Shown here one piece after another: positions 26,645 through 35,349 of a stretch of DNA of 64,000 nucleotides (positions are counted from its first letter, which is position 1; each line of letters begins with the position of its first letter). Origin of the DNA: Acidobacteriota bacterium (GTDB taxonomy: Bacteria; Acidobacteriota; Terriglobia; Terriglobales; Acidobacteriaceae). The position numbers and the translations under genes were made by a program. The stretch spans positions 1 to 64,000 of the forward strand of contig JAJXZL010000036.1 of the NCBI GenBank assembly GCA_021780075.1, read 5' to 3'. The notes under the pieces are model-generated. The model had not been told where the DNA came from. It did no database searches and worked only from the letters and a program-made list of their open reading frames with translations.

Positions 26645-29600
26645 ATGAAAATCAGGTTTGTACTACAAGGGTTGCAAAGAATGCACCCCTTCATCGCAAG
26701 CTGCGCAAAAGGGACAATACACCTTGTCGCTGCTTTGGCAATCGTCTACCTCTGCTTCAGCACGCCGGCCTTGGCACAATTTGATACCGGGACGATTGTT
26801 GGCTCGGTTACCGATCCCTCCGGCGCTGTCATTCCTCACACTTCGATCACGATTGTCAATGTGGGAACGGGATTTCAGAAGAGCCTGCAAACCGACAGCA
26901 ACGGCGGCTTTGTCGCGTCTGCCCTGCCCTTTGGGCACTACGTGGTATCGGCCACGGCGTCCGGTTTCGCCAAGGCATCTACGCAGCCTCTTGAGTTGAA
27001 TGTAGGAGCAACGGTGACCATAAAGCTGGCACTGTCCGTTGCCACGACCAATGAGAGCGTCGAAGTAACAGGAACGACCACGACGATCGACACTTCGTCG
27101 AGCACCGCCGGCAGCACTCTGAACTCCAACCAGATCGCCAACTTGCCCGTGAACGGCAGAGACGTCAGCGACTTTCTCGAAATTTCTCCCGGCTCGGTTG
27201 GCTCAACGGCATACTTCCAGGGCAGCGTCAACGGCTTGGATAACATCTTTACAGGATTGAACATCAAGCTCGATGGCCAGTCGGCCAGTCGCGGTGACGT
27301 CAACGGCTTCCTTGAAACCGAGGGCCAGGAAGGCGCGCGCGTCACCCGTGCGAGTGTGGACAGCATCCAGGAGATTGACTTCGCCAACAGCGGCTATAGC
27401 GCCAGCAGCGGCTTCTCGCTCGGGCCCCAGATGAACATCATTACCAAGGGCGGAACCAATAGCTTCCACGGCACGGCCTATGAGTTTTTCCGCAACCAGG
27501 CACTGGATGCCAGAGACTACTTTGTAACCGGGCCGAAGGTGCCCTTGCGCCTCAACCAGTTTGGCGGCAACGTAGGCGGGCCAATCGTAAAGAATAAGTT
27601 GTTCTTCTTTGGGAACTACGAGGGCGATCGTACACATATCACAAACCCGGCACCGACGTATGAAGTCGCCAGCGCATACGTTCGGTCGCAGTTCGTTCCG
27701 TCCATGCAGCCCATTCTGAACATGATGGCTCCGCTACCCTCGGGTTGCGGCCTGGGCTCGACCACCGCCACATGTAATTACGACACCCGTTACCCCGATG
27801 GCAGTACGTATGATCTGGTTTTTACTCCCACCAACTTTTCCAGCGAGGTTCGGGAAGATACTGGCTCGATCCGTCTCGACTACCACGTTGGCGACAACGA
27901 CACGTTGATGTTCCGCTACAACATCAACGACTCCTTGACCACATATCAGTACGGCACCGCGCAAGGTCAGGTTTCTCCGCAGGCCCTCAGGACGCAGCTT
28001 GGCAAGTTCGACGAAACGCACATCTTTAGCCCCACTCTGCTGAATGAATTCAGCCTCGCGGTGAACCGCTTCCATTCCAATACCGCGTCGAACACCGGCA
28101 CACCCTACTTTTCGATTGCGAGCTTTTTCACCAATCTTGGCGCGCTGCCCGGAGCCAACAGCTTCAATCAGACCAATGCCAATACGCTGCCTGAGATTTT
28201 TGACAACGTAACCAAAACAGCTGGGAACCACACACTGAACTTTGGCGCGCAGATCCGCTTCAACCGTCTGAATACCTGGCTGCGACCGATTGAAACTTAC
28301 TCCTACTACAGCTTTGTGAGCCTGGAAACAAACTCTCCCTTCGTGTTGCAGAAACAGGGAACGCCAGGATTCATCGGCAACGGCGACTCCAACTGGGATG
28401 TCTATGGACAGGACGATTGGAGACTGAACCGCAGGCTCACCGTGAACGTGGGACTTCGTTATGACTACAACACGACATGGAATGTAGCGCACGGCAACCA
28501 GCGGCAATTCATTTATGCCACGCAAACCTTTGGTCCCAACGGACAAAGCGCGTACAGCGCCCCGATGATCGACTTTGCGCCGCGCGTCGGTTTCTCCTGG
28601 GATCCGTTCGGCAAGGGAAAAACCGTGGTTCACGGCTACGGCGGGCTGTTCTATATGCCCATGCAGCCTTCTCCCAATACGCTCGCGGATAACATGCCCG
28701 AGAATGCGACCATCTCTGACAACCTCTTCGACGCGCTTTTCGGAAATCCTCCGTTCTCCATCTCCTATCCCACGCCCAATCCGCCCCTGCTTCCCGGAGA
28801 ACAGAATGTATTCATCTTTCCGACCAACCCTCGCGATCCGTACTCGACCAATTGGCTCTTCGGCATCCAACAGGAGATTGCGCGGCAAACCGTGCTGACT
28901 GTGAATTACACCGGCAACAAGGTGCAGCACACGCAGGCCGGCGTCGCCTTCCAGGGAATCAACCTCAATCCCTCCAATCCGAATCCCAACGTCAACCGGC
29001 CTCTGGCTGCAAAGGGCATTCCCTACCAGAACGAGAACTACATGCCCAATATTCTCTTTTCCAACTACAACGCATTGCAGGTACAACTCCACAGGAGCAC
29101 AAAGCAGCTGACGATTGAAGCCAACTATGCCTGGTCGCACGAAATTGACGATGAGGTCAACGTCTTCGCGGGCTATTCAAATCCCTTCGATCCCACTTTA
29201 GACCGCGGCAACGGAGACTGGGACACGCGGCACAACTTCACTGCCAGCGCGGTCTACAATCTGCCTGAGCTGAAAGGCTCCCGCAAGCTCGTTCAGGAAA
29301 TTGCAGGCGGATGGCAAGCGTCAAGCATCCTCCAGACGCGCTCAGGACTTGGGCAAAATGTTGAAGTGACAAGCGGTTTCTTCGGAAACTACATGCGGCC
29401 CAATTCTGTTCAGGGAGCAGCCGTCAAAGTCCCTCATGCCAGCTGGCCCAATGCGAGCTACAACATCAACGCGTTCGCGCTCGAACCCGGCTTCGATGGA
29501 GTATGGGGCGATCCTTCCACGATCGGCAATGTGGGGCGCAACACTCTGCGCGGCCCTGCTTTCTTCCAGTGGGACACATCCGGGATGAAGAATTTCGCCA

Positions 29601-29869
29601 TTACCGGAGGGCTAAAATTGCAATTCCGCGCGGATATCTTCAACATCCTGAACCATCCTAACTTCTCCAACGTCGACACCGGAATTTGCAGCGCAGTCTC
29701 CTATCCCAGCGCTACATCCGCTGTCTGCACGCCCAACACGCCCACGCTCACAAACGGGATATGGAGCGGATTCGGAGTCTCCAGTGCCACAATCGCGGGC
29801 GCTGACGGGAACCAGATCGGCAATGGAACGGCGCGCCAGACGCAACTGTCTCTTAAGTTGATCTTCTAA
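26645..29869 (+). CDS. TonB-dependent receptor with carboxypeptidase-regulatory-like N-terminal domain (Oar-like)
   Basis: A 1074-residue outer-membrane protein. A signal peptide ends near TPALA-QF (residue 44). Residues about 47-135 are a carboxypeptidase-regulatory-like beta-sandwich (TGTIVGSVTDPSGAVIPHTSITI); the plug follows (NLPVNGRDVSDFLEISPG, MNIITKGGTNSFHG) and then the barrel, ending in the terminal phenylalanine typical of outer-membrane barrels (LSLKLIF). Receptors of this type are the usual outer-membrane glycan importers in acidobacteria, which lack SusD. AGGAGG precedes the ATG. Its position after the FadR/GntR gene suggests it imports oligosaccharides for the divergent operon. 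It needs TonB-ExbBD energy. Confidence 0.9.
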   Translation: MKIRFVLQGLQRMHPFIASCAKGTIHLVAALAIVYLCFSTPALAQFDTGTIVGSVTDPSGAVIPHTSITIVNVGTGFQKSLQTDSNGGFVASALPFGHYVVSATASGFAKASTQPLELNVGATVTIKLALSVATTNESVEVTGTTTTIDTSSSTAGSTLNSNQIANLPVNGRDVSDFLEISPGSVGSTAYFQGSVNGLDNIFTGLNIKLDGQSASRGDVNGFLETEGQEGARVTRASVDSIQEIDFANSGYSASSGFSLGPQMNIITKGGTNSFHGTAYEFFRNQALDARDYFVTGPKVPLRLNQFGGNVGGPIVKNKLFFFGNYEGDRTHITNPAPTYEVASAYVRSQFVPSMQPILNMMAPLPSGCGLGSTTATCNYDTRYPDGSTYDLVFTPTNFSSEVREDTGSIRLDYHVGDNDTLMFRYNINDSLTTYQYGTAQGQVSPQALRTQLGKFDETHIFSPTLLNEFSLAVNRFHSNTASNTGTPYFSIASFFTNLGALPGANSFNQTNANTLPEIFDNVTKTAGNHTLNFGAQIRFNRLNTWLRPIETYSYYSFVSLETNSPFVLQKQGTPGFIGNGDSNWDVYGQDDWRLNRRLTVNVGLRYDYNTTWNVAHGNQRQFIYATQTFGPNGQSAYSAPMIDFAPRVGFSWDPFGKGKTVVHGYGGLFYMPMQPSPNTLADNMPENATISDNLFDALFGNPPFSISYPTPNPPLLPGEQNVFIFPTNPRDPYSTNWLFGIQQEIARQTVLTVNYTGNKVQHTQAGVAFQGINLNPSNPNPNVNRPLAAKGIPYQNENYMPNILFSNYNALQVQLHRSTKQLTIEANYAWSHEIDDEVNVFAGYSNPFDPTLDRGNGDWDTRHNFTASAVYNLPELKGSRKLVQEIAGGWQASSILQTRSGLGQNVEVTSGFFGNYMRPNSVQGAAVKVPHASWPNASYNINAFALEPGFDGVWGDPSTIGNVGRNTLRGPAFFQWDTSGMKNFAITGGLKLQFRADIFNILNHPNFSNVDTGICSAVSYPSATSAVCTPNTPTLTNGIWSGFGVSSATIAGADGNQIGNGTARQTQLSLKLIF

Positions 29870-29961
29870 GTAAGGAGCCAACTCGCGGACGCCAAGGCCC
29901 CATGCCGAGAGGGTTTCGACATCTGCGGAAAGACCGGAAACACTGCTTAATTGAAAGTCTG

Positions 29962-29991
29962 TGGGCATCCACCGTTTACGGTGGATGCCCA
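29962..29991 (+). terminator. Strong hairpin after the TonB-dependent receptor gene
   Basis: A perfect 13-bp stem (left arm TGGGCATCCACCG, tetraloop TTTA) lies about 90 bp after the receptor stop. It is followed by ATTTG, a weak U-tract. It probably ends or attenuates the receptor transcript ahead of the DUF4185-like gene. Confidence 0.6.
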
Positions 29992-30062
29992 TTTGAACAA
30001 CCATGATGCCGCCTGAAACCTGATGATCCTCCCTGTGCGCAAAACCAACTCGAGGTGCTTGG

Positions 30063-31208
30063 ATGAATTTTGAGTTGCGCGGTTCGATACTCAATCGCCG
30101 GCTGCTCTTCCTGCTGGCCTGCTTCTCTTTGCTTGGCCGGTTCGCCTTGGGAGTCTCGCCGCATTCTGCCTGCACGCCGGAGTTTCACTTACAGCAGGGC
30201 ATGCCGATCGGGTGGCTTGGCGCGGACGCCGCATACTCGATTCCTCTGCCAGATGGGCGCGATGTCTGGATCTTCGGTGACACCATGTACGGCGAGAAGC
30301 GCGTCGTCCATGGCGATTCTCCGACAATGGTCCGCAACAGCATTGGCGTCTCAACGTGCGACGCCACCGGGCACTGGAATCTTGACTACTTCATTCGCAA
30401 GGATGCACAGGGCCAGCCGCACGACTTCTTTACGGCGCGGATGCCGAATACCTGGTACTGGGCAATGGATGGATTCGTCGCAGGGCATGACCTCTGGGTC
30501 ACTCTCCTGTGCATACGCAATTTGCCCAACGCAAAATTGCAGGCCATGGGATTTGAGACCTGCGGAACCGACCTTGCCCGCATCTCGGCGCCCGGTCCCG
30601 ATCCGCAACAATGGAAGATCGATTACTTACCGCTGGTTCCAGATGGCGTGCACGCCTATCCTTCCGCAACCGCCGTGATTCAAGGGCATGATGCCTATCT
30701 CTTCGCGCAGCAGGAATCCGGCACACGCCCACTCCTGGCCACACGAATTCCAGTCAAAGGATTGGCAGACCCCGCAAAACATCTGCAATATCTGGCCAAC
30801 AATGGAAGATGGCTAAGCGGCTACTCACCGCAGAACGCAATGCAAGTGATGAAGCGGGGCAGTTCTGAGCTCTCGATCCGCTATCATCCAGATCTGCATC
30901 GCTGGCTCGCTGTGATGTTTGCTCCGGGAATGTTCTCCAGTAAGATCCTGCTGCGCACGGCTCCAAGTCTTACTGGGCCATGGACAGAGGGGCAAACCAT
31001 CTATCAGGTTCCGGAGATGCAGCCGGCTAAGCCGGGCTACGACAAAGACACCTTCTGCTACGCCGCAAAGGAGCATCCCGAGTTTGAACGTGGCGACCTG
31101 GTTTTCACCTATGTCTGTAACACATTCGCCATTCCAAAACTCGCAACGAACCAGGCCATCTACTTCCCGCAGGTAGTGCACATGACAATGCCCGTGCATT
31201 TGCAGTGA
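30063..31208 (+). CDS. Secreted DUF4185-like five-bladed-propeller protein
   Basis: A 381-residue secreted protein (signal RRLLFLLACFSLLGRFALG). The mature part resembles DUF4185: GWLGADAAYSIPLPDGRDVWIFGDTMYG near the N-terminus, then MDGFVAGHDLWVTLLC, HAYPSATAVIQGHDAYLFAQQ and GPWTEGQTIYQVPE. These blades relate to the GH43/GH32/GH68 five-bladed propellers, so a glycan-binding or hydrolase role is possible, but no catalytic triad can be assigned here. It follows the TonB-dependent receptor in the same direction, beyond a strong hairpin, so it is probably part of the same glycan locus. GAGG lies ahead of the ATG. Confidence 0.7.
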   Translation: MNFELRGSILNRRLLFLLACFSLLGRFALGVSPHSACTPEFHLQQGMPIGWLGADAAYSIPLPDGRDVWIFGDTMYGEKRVVHGDSPTMVRNSIGVSTCDATGHWNLDYFIRKDAQGQPHDFFTARMPNTWYWAMDGFVAGHDLWVTLLCIRNLPNAKLQAMGFETCGTDLARISAPGPDPQQWKIDYLPLVPDGVHAYPSATAVIQGHDAYLFAQQESGTRPLLATRIPVKGLADPAKHLQYLANNGRWLSGYSPQNAMQVMKRGSSELSIRYHPDLHRWLAVMFAPGMFSSKILLRTAPSLTGPWTEGQTIYQVPEMQPAKPGYDKDTFCYAAKEHPEFERGDLVFTYVCNTFAIPKLATNQAIYFPQVVHMTMPVHLQ

Positions 31209-32091
31209 TGTTCACGCGGCAGGCGAACGCGATCCGGCCAGCTCTGAAGACTCTCCGGGGACTTGAATTCTCCCTATTTTTCCGCACCGTTTCTACGAAC
31301 CGTAATGTATCCTCGCGAGGGCGGAAGCGCTTCAGGAACAGGGATGCTTTTACCTCGACCCATCAGCCTCCAAGCGCCCTGTCTGAGAAATATTGAAAAG
31401 ATATTGAGCAGCAACAGAATGCATTGGCTGCTTGATGATGATCTGCCAGTAACTAGAGAGTTACAGCAGGATCTACCAGGCGTGCCGGTGGTAGTCATAG
31501 TGCCACGTGGCTGGCACATCCCCGGCAAGCTGTCTAACTTTGCCAACAGCATTCCTCAAAGAACTTAGAGACTAAAAGGCGCGCGTTCCCTGCTCAAATA
31601 ATGAGCTTATCTGCATACACGTTCAGCTTTTTTGACAGAAATTTGGACAATGTCCAAATTCTTCGACATCATGCAAAGTAATCCAACATGATTGCACCCC
31701 TGGACCCTTACCTGTAACTTCCATCAAAACTAGACCTTTCGCAAATCAATGTATTGACCTTGCCACGGATTGCGGATTGGCAGTCCAACTGCAACTTACC
31801 GTCGCCGTTGCGATGCGAATGTTCAGTTACGTGAGTGTCGCTTCGAGCCCGTTCCATACTCAGGTCGGCTGGGATTATTCCATGACTCGCCCACCAAGAG
31901 GTGTCAATCAACAGCTTGGCACCTTGAGACCTTGAGGCAGAGGCAGCGTTTTCGCTGTTGAACAATGGCGCGTCGTGCAGGCTAGTCACAACGGTGCGGC
32001 ACAGATGAGCAGAAAAATCCAATCCAACTGTTCGAACCGGAGAGAGCGAGACTCAGCTTGCACTTGCGAGCCGTACACAATGGAGGGTTTT
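31209..32091. other. Long intergenic region with a 21-bp palindrome
   Basis: About 880 bases between the DUF4185-like gene and the IPT-domain gene. Short frames on both strands lack domains and ribosome binding sites. The notable content is a perfect palindrome at 31640-31660 next to a TTGACA. The rest shows nothing recognisable. Confidence 0.5.
31640..31660. promoter_or_regulatory. Perfect 21-bp palindrome, operator-like
   Basis: AATTTGGACA, one central A, then the exact reverse complement TGTCCAAATT. A TTGACA (31632-31637) begins eight bases before it, so a bound repressor would cover a promoter placed here. No gene begins within 400 bp downstream, so the target is unclear; the IPT-domain gene at 32092 is the nearest candidate. 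Confidence 0.5.
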
Positions 32092-35000
32092 ATGTATCGC
32101 CGAACCATACCACCTGCAGTTTCCGCTTTGCTTCTCTGCTTGAGTTGCTTCTGGTCCCTCGGATGTGGCGGCAAAAGCAGCGCAGTCACCCCGGTCCAGC
32201 CAGCCGACAACCCCGTACCAACAATCACCGCAATCAGTTCGGAAAGCGTGCTCGTTGGCAGTGAGGATACCTCGCTGACAATCACTGGCACGAACTTCAT
32301 CTCGACAACCAAGATCTCCTTCGGAACCGACGTGATCACTCCCGTCTCGGTGACGGCGACCGAAGCGAAGGTTGTGGTTCCTAAGGCGCTCCTCGCGGCC
32401 GCCAAAGTCGTGCCGATCACCGCGTCGAATCCGACTCCGGGTGGCGGCGCATCCAATGCGAAGAACTTCACGATCGGCTATCCTGTTCCAACATTGACGG
32501 CGTTCACCGCGAGTTCCGTCCTCATCAATAGCACGAGCTTCACTCTCGAAATCGATGGAAAGGGATTCACAGCGGGAGCCAGGGTCCACTTTGGCTCTGA
32601 CGATCTGGCTGTTGCAGCAGCGACCGACTCCCACCTTTCCGCTACTGTTCCGGATGCGCTGCTTAGCACTGCACGCGTTGTTCCGGTCACCGTAACCAAT
32701 CCTGAGCCCCTCGGGGGAACTTCGAATTCTATCGACTTCACCGTCAACAATCCTGTGCCGACATTGTCCGCGCTCTCTACCGCCGAAGCCGATGCGCTCG
32801 CCGAAGCGGACTTGCCGCTTGAGGTAACCGGCACCAACTTCGTAGCCGGAGCAACGGTGGACTTCGGACCGCTCCACTTGACTCCTGGGTCGCCCAATGG
32901 CAATCTGCTCGGCGTCACAATTCCCTCTGCTTCTATGCAAACGGGAGGAGAAATTGCTGTCACCGTAACGAATCCCGGACCGGGTGGCGGACAGTCGAAC
33001 ATCCTGTTTTTCAGGCTCAATAATCCGGCCCCAGTGCTGCAGTCACTCTCGCAGGTGTCAGCTCTCGCCGGAGATCCCACGTTTGACCTGACGATCACGG
33101 GCGCGAAATTTGTATCCTCTTCAACTGTAGATTTCGGCCCGTCCGCTCTGGTACCTACTTCCGTTACAAAGAACCAGATGGTGGTGAATATTCCTGAACT
33201 TGCCTTCGCAACCGGCGGGGTGATTCAGGTAAAAGTCAACAATCCGGAGCCGGGCGGCGGCCCCTCGGGAACAGTTGATTTCACCATCAACAATCCTGCG
33301 CCTACCATCACCTCCACCAATCCCACAAGCATCACAAGCTCTGGGAGTGACGTGGTCATTTCTCTGGTTGGCACCGGCTTCGTCTCCACCAGTGCTGTAA
33401 CCGCCGGAACCGACCCCGTCTCATCGCATCAGGTCTCTAAGACGGAGCTTCAGGTAACCGTGCCTTCGGCGACTGTTACTGCGGCCGCCGCGGCTGGAAA
33501 AATTACCCTGAGCGTATCCAATCCGTCGCCCGCAGGCGGAACATCCAACACAATCGACATACCTGTCCTTGGCAAGGCGAACCTGGCCTGGCAAACGGTC
33601 GCCAATGGCGCCAGCACCTTACCGACCACCACTACGCCGTTCCTCAACTTCGGCCCGGCCTCGATCAATACAAGCGGCATGGCTGTTTTCAAGGGCGTAA
33701 GCGTAGTCACAACGTCGGAAGGAAGCGGTGAAACGAGCTCGACAACTGGCATCTATACCGCTGATCTGGCCAACGGAGGAACACTGGCGAAGGTTGTCGA
33801 CATTGCGACGCTTGTTCCTGATCCCAACACCATCACCTATGGGTTGACGCTGGCAAAGTTTGGCGGATTCCCGTCGTTCCCGAAGATCGACGCCTCCTCC
33901 AGCTTTGTGGGCTTCAACGCGACGCACCCCCCGGTGGTCTCTCTTCCGAGTGACGGCAGAGTAGGGAGTGCAGGCCTCTACAGCAACCCAGAAGGAGCGC
34001 TGGATACTGGGGTTGGTCTCTTCGTGCAAGACATCACAACAACGTACCCCTACTTTGCAAATCCTGACACAGGCGCTGCTTTTGGTGCCTTCCCGGCATC
34101 TCCATCCGTCGTCGGTGGAGACACCCTTGTGTTCAAGGCAGACTATCTGAATGGCACCACCGTCGTGATGGGTATTTACTATCGCGATGTGACGACACTC
34201 AGTGGTGAGTCTCTCATTCAGATGATCGCGAACCCGAGTACCCTGATCCCAGGAAATACCTCCAAGTTCGGCTATCTGGGTGCTCCCAATGCCGTTGGCA
34301 ACACGACGGTATTCGTCGGGTATGACAAAAAGGTTGCGCCCACTGCCGGAGGCATATACTCCGCCCCCATCAGCTCGGCGCCTGCGCTCACGCCTCTCGT
34401 GACAATTGGCACACCGGTGCCTGGCGAGACCGAAACAGACACCTTCACCCTCTTCAGCGACGCCGTCTCCTTCGATGGCCGCTACGTCAGCTTCTGGGGA
34501 GCATGGGGTACAGACACAACGAACCTCCATGTAACGTGTTCTGAGGGGGATGCCGCACTGCAGGCCTACTGCCTGACGGTCTTCCCGAGCGGCTATGACG
34601 CTCAGGTGCCAGTCCATCAGGGCATGTTCGTCTACGACACAACAGCGTCGACTCTGACTGCGGTTGCCAAAACAGGCAGCGGCTTCACTGACTTCACCTA
34701 CTGGCCGTTCGTTGGAACGCTACCCGAAGAGGGAATCCCGGACGACGTGGGCGGTGGTGGCGGCAACGGTGGCGGCGGCGGTGAGGTAGAAGTCGAAGTT
34801 CCGCTCGAACCTCCGGCGTTCGTCATGTCACCCAGTATCGTCGTATCGTCTTCGATAAAGAACGCTTATCAGGTTGCATTCAAAGCGAAGAGCGGTTCTG
34901 TGGATGGCATCTACATGACCACAGGGCCAGACACAGCCCCCATCACGACCGTTCTTGACACAACCATGCTGGGGACCGCGGTCGATGGCTCGTCAACCTC

Positions 35001-35142
35001 TACAGCCAACATTAACAAGCTTTCTCTTGAGCGCGAAGGCATGCGCGGCAGCTGGCTCGTAATCGGAGCAACCATGCACGACAGTGCAACCGACACGTAT
35101 CCGACTGGCGTGTACGCCACCAGCATTTCTACGCAGCAGTAA
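32092..35142 (+). CDS. Secreted lipoprotein-like protein with five IPT/TIG domains
   Basis: A 1016-residue protein with a lipoprotein signal (LLLCLSCFWSLGC, lipobox cysteine C25). Five consecutive IPT/TIG-type Ig-fold repeats of about 83 residues fill roughly residues 45-490; each opens with a PVPTLTA-like or PAPTITS-like strand and contains ITGTNF-like and NPxPGGGxSN segments. The rest is a beta-rich region with repeated GIYTADL/GIYYRDV/GMFVYDTT elements, like choice-of-anchor propeller-type secreted proteins, and a glycine-rich linker near residue 886. It is probably attached at the cell surface and may serve adhesion or binding. ATG 32092 follows GGAGGG; the frame extends 39 codons upstream without a signal. 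No enzymatic motif is seen. Confidence 0.8.
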   Translation: MYRRTIPPAVSALLLCLSCFWSLGCGGKSSAVTPVQPADNPVPTITAISSESVLVGSEDTSLTITGTNFISTTKISFGTDVITPVSVTATEAKVVVPKALLAAAKVVPITASNPTPGGGASNAKNFTIGYPVPTLTAFTASSVLINSTSFTLEIDGKGFTAGARVHFGSDDLAVAAATDSHLSATVPDALLSTARVVPVTVTNPEPLGGTSNSIDFTVNNPVPTLSALSTAEADALAEADLPLEVTGTNFVAGATVDFGPLHLTPGSPNGNLLGVTIPSASMQTGGEIAVTVTNPGPGGGQSNILFFRLNNPAPVLQSLSQVSALAGDPTFDLTITGAKFVSSSTVDFGPSALVPTSVTKNQMVVNIPELAFATGGVIQVKVNNPEPGGGPSGTVDFTINNPAPTITSTNPTSITSSGSDVVISLVGTGFVSTSAVTAGTDPVSSHQVSKTELQVTVPSATVTAAAAAGKITLSVSNPSPAGGTSNTIDIPVLGKANLAWQTVANGASTLPTTTTPFLNFGPASINTSGMAVFKGVSVVTTSEGSGETSSTTGIYTADLANGGTLAKVVDIATLVPDPNTITYGLTLAKFGGFPSFPKIDASSSFVGFNATHPPVVSLPSDGRVGSAGLYSNPEGALDTGVGLFVQDITTTYPYFANPDTGAAFGAFPASPSVVGGDTLVFKADYLNGTTVVMGIYYRDVTTLSGESLIQMIANPSTLIPGNTSKFGYLGAPNAVGNTTVFVGYDKKVAPTAGGIYSAPISSAPALTPLVTIGTPVPGETETDTFTLFSDAVSFDGRYVSFWGAWGTDTTNLHVTCSEGDAALQAYCLTVFPSGYDAQVPVHQGMFVYDTTASTLTAVAKTGSGFTDFTYWPFVGTLPEEGIPDDVGGGGGNGGGGGEVEVEVPLEPPAFVMSPSIVVSSSIKNAYQVAFKAKSGSVDGIYMTTGPDTAPITTVLDTTMLGTAVDGSSTSTANINKLSLEREGMRGSWLVIGATMHDSATDTYPTGVYATSISTQQ

Positions 35143-35150
35143 CTCCACTA

Positions 35151-35184
35151 GCGTGTGGTGAGCCTTAACGGGCTTGCCACACGC
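35151..35184 (+). terminator. Hairpin after the IPT-domain gene
   Basis: Arms GCGTGTGG and CCACACGC, extended inward by GAGCC/GGGCTT with two wobble pairs, lie eight bases after the stop codon. The following CTCTCTGG is only weakly U-rich. Confidence 0.5.
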
Positions 35185-35206
35185 CTCTCTGGCCCATCCA
35201 GAATAT

Positions 35207-35241
35207 GAGCGGACCAGAGGACCATCTCTTCCGGTCCGCTC
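35207..35241 (+). terminator. Second inverted repeat before the DUF4382-type gene
   Basis: GAGCGGACC (35207-35215) and GGTCCGCTC (35233-35241) pair across a 17-base loop, followed by CTCTTTC. It may be a second terminator or a leader structure. Confidence 0.4.
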
Positions 35242-35349
35242 CTCTTTCACCGCCTCCAACGCTCAGTGATCCCGCTCAGCCCATCTGACCCGGTTCTTCC
35301 TCAGGTCGCTGACCGCATATGTGCAAACACCAGAACGGAGGACATCTCC

